From the NCBI GenBank assembly GCA_014218235.1, contig JACBKR010000783.1:186001-250000 (forward strand): a DNA stretch of 64,000 nucleotides. The letters run 5' to 3'. Shown here piece by piece: positions 57,710 to 64,000 of this stretch. The translations under genes and the position numbers were made by a program. The stretch is from Colocasia esculenta (Eukaryota > Streptophyta > Magnoliopsida > Alismatales > Araceae). The notes under the pieces were generated by a model. That model ran no database searches, was not told the DNA's origin, and saw only the letters and a program-made list of their open reading frames with translations. Every line of letters begins with the position of its first letter. Position 1 is the stretch's first letter.

Positions 57710-60700
57710 ATGCACGGGTACAGCCGGCTCGGGAACGGCAAGGGCAACGGGGGGTCGCCGACCTCGACGGGGTCCTTGTCGCCGAGGTTGAGGGGCGGGA
57801 GGGGGGGCAAGGGTGGCGCGGGGTTCGGCACCAAGCCGGAGAAGCTGGCGCAGAGGCTGGTGTACCTCCTCGTGTCGGCGGTTTTCCGGAGGAAGGGGGT
57901 GCTGCTGTTCGCGCCGGTGCTGTACATTATCGGGATGTTGATGTACATGGGGACCCTTAACCTGGACGCCGTGCAGGAGGGCGTCGGGGTCGCGATCCTG
58001 AGGAGGGCGCCGGTGGGCTCCGTCTACCGCAGCCCCAAGGTGTTTGAGAACCTCTGGCCCTTCATGCAGGCGGATGGCGGCAACAGCTCCCTCGCGGTAA
58101 GGTCCCAAGGGTTTCCCTTTGTAGGTCGTAGCGACCGAATCCTTGCGGTTGTGGCCACCGACGTTCTGCTCCAGGAGCGGGATGTTTGCTTTTCGACGTT
58201 ATTGATTTCCCCCCTTTTTGCTTTCCCTTTTCTTGATTGTTATTGTTCTTGATAAAATCATGTGCTTACTGAAATGTTTACTTATGAAAAGGCTTTTCTC
58301 CTACGTTGTCTATTCTACGGAACATGTTGGAATTTGGAATTGCTGTGGAATTGCCTTTGTTGCATGTCGGTATTCAAGCAGCGTTGTCTGGAGCAGTTCT
58401 AAATGCTGTCTATCTTTCATCAGTCATCTTGTTTCTGGGAGTTTTGGCACAAAACGACAATTTGTTAGCGTTATGAACTCGTCTTGCCCTAGTGCATTGT
58501 CCCTAGCGGAAATTGAGTTGTTTGTATGTGGAGGAAGAATTGGAAGTGGAGGTTGTTGAACAATAACCCTGCTAGTTTGAGTGCTCTCAACAGTTTTCTG
58601 TCGACTTTGTTCCTATGGTTTTCTTGGTTGTGGATCCATAAGCTGATGTAGCTGTGGATTGTTATTTTTATTCTCAATTTAGAGTGGCAAACTTCTCTGG
58701 CACTCTGTCTATCATTTCTAAATGAAATCATTGACATAATGTGCTTTTGCATGGTATATGAGACACAAGGCTTTGAACTAGTGCTATGAAAAGAAATATT
58801 TTGCACTGGTTATTGATTATTTTAAGGTAACGCCATCGGTCATGAATCGTTAATTCCAAGTATGCCATGGAATCTTGGCTACTCAACCTGTTGCTACCTT
58901 GGTTTTCAGAAGCGATTAATTGTAAAATTGTGTGACAAATACTTGTTAGGGAATAGGATATTTATGTACGCATAGAGGATGATAGAATATGTTAGTTGCA
59001 AATTGGTTGGCGATCTGCTTGGCACTTTTCACTTTATTTTGGCAACCCTTGATTCTTTAAGGACCCAATGATGTTATAGATTAGCCTAATGAGATGTTGA
59101 TGTTGATGTCAGCAATAATCATCATCATCATCATCATTAGAGCCTTATCCCATTATTTGGGGTCGGCTATATGAATCATTTTTCACTAGAGATTTCTATC
59201 AAGTGCTATATATTTAAGGAAGTTCAAGTCCTTCCTAATAATATCACACCATCTTATTTTAAGCCTTCCCCTATCTTTTTTACTGGTATCCACTAAGATT
59301 TGATTATATCTTTTAACCGGCGCCGAGTTAGGGCAATGGTACATGTGTCCAAACCACTTGAGTCTATTTTCTCTCATTTTTTCTATCAATTAGAGTTATC
59401 TCCAAGTCCTCATGGAAGCGCTCATTCCTAATCTTATCTTTTTTAGTCTTACCACACATTCATCTCAATATCCTCAGCTCTGCTACACATATTTTGTTAA
59501 TGTGTTTCTTTCGCACCGTCCAACACTCAGTTCCATATAAAAAAGTAGGCCTCACAGTCGTTCTATGAAACTTCCCTTTAAGTTTCACGGATATACGACG
59601 ATCGCAAAGGACTCTTGATGCACTTCTCCACTTTAACCAGCCTGCTTAAATCTTGTGTGCCACATCGTCGTAAATCTCCCCATTCTCTTAGATGATAGAC
59701 CCTAAGTATCGAAAGCTACTCTTAGGAATGTCTTGTCCATCAAGTTGAATCATATCTTCCTATAACACTCTCTCATTACTATAATTACAATACATAAATC
59801 CTGACTTGTTCCTACTTCCTACTGATTCTAAAACCTTTAGACTCCAAGGCATGTCTCCAACTTTCTAACTTAACATTTAAATCATCAATAAATATTTTGA
59901 TGTTAGCAATAATGTGAAGTGAAAATAATCTTAAATCATTTCCGTTAAAATCGTAAGAAAGAAAGGGAAAGAGAACATTAAAGAAATGGAGGGACTATGG
60001 ATGAGATGTGCTAATTTTCAGGTTCATTGCGTTATGTAAGTAAGAGATAACTTAAAGGTTCTCATTGGAGGTGGTTGTTGGTTATTATCACCCACAAGTG
60101 TAAATGTGTACTCAATGATTAATCCTCGTACTTTTAGCAGACACAGAAATGAATCCTAAAAAAATACCTTCTTTGAAGGTCCATGAGAATGTGAAAGGAC
60201 AAGGATGTGGGCAAATTTCAGAAACTCAAGCTCAGGGTGGGAAACTGCGAAGGCACTAGAAGTAGGACACTTCTCATAATACTATGCATTGTTTGCTACA
60301 GCATATGGAAAGAAAAGAATGGCCGTGTGTTCCTGGAAATATATTGAAAATTTTGGCATATACTATGCAACTTCCTTTATGATTGGAGGAAACTTATCTT
60401 AATTTCTGTTGATAGTTGGATGAAGGTGTCTAGAACTTGTAGTTGCCACCTTCTTCACATGGCAGGTGAGTTGCTAGGTGTGGAAGAATGCATCTTCTAT
60501 CTGCTTGGCTCAACTGCATCTGTTCCTTCCACATCTGTTTTTGAAATATCTCCAGAAAAGGTCGTGATAGTCAGTTGGAGGAGCTGGCTAATATTTCTTT
60601 GAATAGTTGTCTCTCTAAGAATGCTGTGAACCAAGTGAACGTGGACGGGTTCTATCACACATTTTTTTGTAAGTCCTATCGTACTATGCTTCACATGTTT

Positions 60701-63700
60701 TATTAAGCCTATCACATTAAGAGTGAACTCTATAGAAAGGCTTTTTCCCAGACTTCAAGGTGTTCCCCCTAGATAGGTCTCAAGAAATGTAAATATGCTT
60801 CCCTAATGTAGGGACTGCACTGGCTGATATGATCTATTTTGAAACTGTATCAGGGTATTTGCCTCCAGATCAGACTGTTTGCTACTATCTTATCAATTAT
60901 CTGGAAATCACTTTGCTACTGGCTTCCTGTGCATGGAATGCATAAAAAATGGAGGACGCAATGAGTGCAACCTTTGCCATTCTTGGATGCATCTCTTAGA
61001 GATGACAGGTCAATGGTTGTGATCCATGTGCAGTGGCAGAAAAAACTTATTTGTTCCGAATGTATGCTGAACAATACGCTTCTGGAGTTGAAGGTGCCTT
61101 TGTTGCTATGAGTAGCAACAGATCTCGCCAGCTTGTCTTGTAAAGACATGGACAATAGTGTACAATTCTTTTCCATAGATATTGATGTAATGTGACAACA
61201 AAATGAATACAAATATAATGAACTACCATATTCTTATCCTGTGGATATGCTTATCAATATATTGCTTGTACGCATAATGTGTTAAAGGGGAAAGCTGTTG
61301 ATGTCATTGGTTGTTTATTATAATGCCATCATTTTGTACCCAACATTTTCTTGCACTGTTGTCTGCTAATATTTTGTCTGTGACTCTGTGGTATAGCTTA
61401 TATTCAAATCATAGTTGACTTTTTCCCATGGTATAGCAAGAATAATTTGTAATTGTTGTGGGTTGCAGTTGATGACAGCATGGCATACAAAAGAGGGTCA
61501 AAGATGGATGCCGTGTGTCAGAAAAGCATTTTCTCCAACAGGTCAACTTTACCACTTATGGACCTGTAAATTGATGTCTACTTTAAGTGCGTGCCTTTTT
61601 GAGTACATCATGTGATACGATAGTTTTCTTGATTATATCCTTCAGTTTTGATCTGATATTCAAACTTACAAATGCACTGCACCATGTTTTCTTTCAAAAA
61701 AAAGAGAGAACTACACTATGTTATCCTACAACTCCCATTATGTTCAAACCAAACAAGACACGTGTGCAGATAAGTTGTCATGTTCAAGCAATCAGAAGTT
61801 GCATCCACTTCATAAAAGAATTACAATTTTGCAGGAGTGACTACAGCTTTAAGGACTCTGTTTTCTTAAGCAGATTGTTCAAGTGCAGAAAATTTATTTT
61901 ATTGTTGGATTGGGAGCTATTTTCTTTGGGGGTGGGTGTTTATGAATGTACTGGGGATGGGTGTGACTATTTTCTTAGGGACTCTCTTTTCTTTCTTGTA
62001 GTCTCTTTTTGCTTTAGTAAACGGTGGCCAGTGGTCACCTTCACAAAAAAAAGGATAACCTGGCCTGTTGTTTTGAGAGTGTTCTTGATATGGAAGGATT
62101 AAACCCACAGAAGATTGCCATTCTGTTCTCTGGTTGTGGTTTGGTGAGACAACTTTTCACCATCACTGCGATCAAGGTTTGCCATATCAGATCTTGGTTT
62201 GGTCTCGGAGTGGTCAGAGAGAAGATATCTCGGTAAAATCTCGGGAGATTGGATCTCGCGATGCAAGAAATATATACTCATATATGAAATAAATATTATA
62301 TAAATAAACAATCAGAGATTTACAAACCAAAGCATTAACAAACATTTACATAAATTAAACAATGAATAAACAAAAACTAATAGTAGTTAAACAGGAATTA
62401 ACAAACATGAGAAATTAAGCAGAAATAGATTAAGTAGGAATGAACAGGAAACTAAATAAACAAATTAACAGCACGAAAAAGATTCAATTTTCCAATTTAA
62501 ATTTCCGGAATCTTTTAGAAATTAAGCAGAAACATATTAAGCAGGAAGGAACAGAAAATTAAATAAACAAATTAATAGCGTTAACAAGATTCAAATGTTC
62601 AATTTTTCTGAATTTTTATAATTTAAACAGAAATAGATTAAGTAGGAATGAACAACTTAATAGCAAGAACAAAATTCAAAATCTCAAGTTTTCTGACATT
62701 GATCTCAGAAATTCAGAATAAAGTTCAGATGATAATTAAAACATAAATGATTATTTAATTGCTTAATGTAGCATGATTCTTATTCCCATAATTTTAAGTT
62801 TCCATTAAGAAGTTTAGGATGAATTTGAGAAATAAAACCTAAAGAATTGATTTCAGAAATTCAGAATAAATTTCAGACAATAATTAAAACATAAATGATT
62901 ATTTAATTGCTTAATCTAACATGATTCTTAATTTTTTTATACCGGCAATTAGAACATAAATACTCACTAAAGTTGATTTAATAACAAGAATTATTGATTT
63001 TATGTTTAAATTATCATAATAATTAATATAACTTATGTTGTTATTTAATTTAAAGCTCAATAACAACTTAAAAACTGTTAAAGCTCTATGTTTAAATCTC
63101 CATAATAAGAATTAAAAGCCTCATCATAAAAGCTCCATATGGACCAGAAAATGATTAAAAAACCCATTTAAGAAATGTGGGCTAATGAATTACCTTGCAG
63201 GAGGATGGTTGTTTGTTGAGAGGCCAAAGTCCTCGGGTCTCCATGGTAGCGCTGACTCCTCTGGATGGGTTTTGGGGGGGGGGACTGAGAGTGGTTAAGA
63301 CTGGGAAGTGGGAAAGTTCCCCCAGTTTCCTGTTTTGGCTGCGAGTCATTCATAAGGAAAGGCCAGCCACTTTGGGGTCATTGCATGGGAAGTTTTTAAT
63401 GAGGAAAGGGCCAGCTGCTTGGTCACGAGGCTTCTCGAAAAGCATTCTCAGATGCTTCATTTCTCGGGGCCACCCCGAGACCTAGATTCTATTGCTGGCA
63501 TACCATGACAGAAATAGTGTGATGGGAGCATAACAGGAACCTGAACTACTTGCATTTAACTAGTGTTCGGACTTCCGAGTTTTGTGCCTCAGTACATCCA
63601 GAGAACATGTTCCCCTGGCTTGGTTTTTCGTTGACGGGTGTGTGTGTGTGTGTTTTGGGGGGGGGATCTCTCTGCATCCAAATCCACTTTTACTAAACAA

Positions 63701-64000
63701 ATGTAGAGATGTGACTATTCAATTGTGAAGAGTTTCTAGCAGTCTTTAAAACTTTCTGATGTAGACAAGCCAAGGGGGCTTGACTTATTATATTGACTGT
63801 ACATACAAGTCCACAAAATTGTTCATCTTTCCCCTCCATGATCCATATTCAAATGGACATACATTTATACAAAGAAATTGCCCAAGGTTAATGATCTGGG
63901 TCTCTCAACAATTTTTGGAAGGTCCTGTCAAAAGTAATTGTGCCTGAGGAATTTCCAATTTTTATCGAGGGGACTGGAAATGATGTTCTCTTGCAGAGTA
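57710..64000 (+). CDS. O-fucosyltransferase-family protein, 5' exons only (runs off window)
   Basis: Golgi type-II membrane glycosyltransferase of the plant GDP-fucose O-fucosyltransferase family (PF10250). Exon 1, 57710-58096 (129 codons), starts MHGYSRLG, followed by a Gly/Ser-rich segment, EKLAQRLVYLLVSAVFRRKG and a membrane anchor VLLFAPVLYIIGMLMYMGTL (about residues 64-83). It ends with VGSVYRSPKVFENLWPFMQA. Exon 2, 61469-61541, encodes LMTAWHTKEGQRWMPCVRKA, the short linker before the catalytic domain, ending in phase 1. Exon 3 may begin at 63997 after TTGCAG, unproven. The catalytic domain (normally starting near SNGYxxVEANGG) is beyond the window. Start chosen at 57710 because MHxYSRLG is the usual N terminus of this clade. 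Confidence 0.8.
59108..59910 (-). mobile_element. RTE-type LINE 3' end in O-fucosyltransferase intron 1
   Basis: On the minus strand the ORF at 59389-59186 reads MIEKMRENRLKWFGHMYHCP and later DRGRLKIRWCDIIRKDL, the C terminus of RTE-clade ORF2 proteins. The 3' end carries GCCGACCCCAAATAATGGGA and then ATAAGGCTC, terminating in a (ATG)n microsatellite (59119-59138 as ATC on the plus strand), as is usual for RTE elements. Upstream coding sequence to about 59910 is decayed. Confidence 0.8.
60180..60445 (+). mobile_element. Small LINE ORF2 tail fragment
   Basis: The plus strand near 60270-60430 reads SLILCIVCYSIWKERNGRVF followed by FLYDWRKLI, the C-terminal IWKERNxRxF block of L1-type LINEs. 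Its limits are approximate. Confidence 0.45.
62280..63175. repeat. AT-rich block with two sets of imperfect direct repeats
   Basis: A unit of about 110 bp containing AAATTAAGCAGAAATAGATT, TAAGTAGGAATGAACA and AAGATTCAA recurs near 62415, 62517 and 62625. A second motif, TCAGAAATTCAGAATAAA followed by ATAAATGATTATTTAATTGC, occurs at about 62704 and 62861 (period near 155 bp). The block lies in intron 2 of the O-fucosyltransferase gene. No coding signal is present. Confidence 0.7.

Overview
The window is nuclear DNA of a flowering plant, most likely a monocot. The evidence is a set of intron-rich plant genes, strongly GC-rich first exons on two of them, and dense nested plant transposable elements. 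I cannot name the species. Four protein-coding genes are supported; each was assembled by hand from splice-site-bounded exons whose phases agree.

Layout. 1 to about 5,000: a decayed Ty3/gypsy LTR retrotransposon (gag, protease, RT, RNase H; no integrase seen). A hAT-type MITE sits in its gag, and two satellite-like arrays sit in its 3' LTR. 5,000-8,357: AT-rich intergenic DNA with MITE remnants, then the promoter of the first gene. 8,358-30,795 (+): transportin-1/importin beta-2, 29 exons, 890 codons. Its 7-kb intron 7 holds a LINE fragment and a 4.3-kb internally deleted hAT transposon, and inside the hAT lies an intact-ended Cassandra TRIM whose LTRs carry 5S rRNA-like sequence. 33,412-42,614 (+): EI24-like ER membrane protein, 11 exons, 324 codons, with a 4.5-kb decayed MULE in intron 3. 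43,549-46,035 (-): plastid ribosomal protein L21, 5 exons, 223 codons, tail-to-tail with EI24. 46,100-57,000: repeat-rich intergenic DNA with several 8-bp-TSD hAT MITEs, a SINE family, a solo-LTR-like stretch and a C-rich low-complexity block. 57,710 to the window end (+): first exons of a plant O-fucosyltransferase-family gene that runs off the window.

The four genes act in unrelated housekeeping roles (nuclear import, ER/autophagy membrane protein, plastid translation, Golgi glycosyl transfer). I see no operon-like or clustered pathway. The most informative content is the transposon stratigraphy: target-site duplications (TSDs) allow insertion order to be read, most clearly at 52.2-53.6 kb, where a SINE carries a second SINE and a hAT MITE that itself carries another hAT MITE. 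Two introns also hold degraded echoes of the exon next to them. I found no new enzymatic or defence system.
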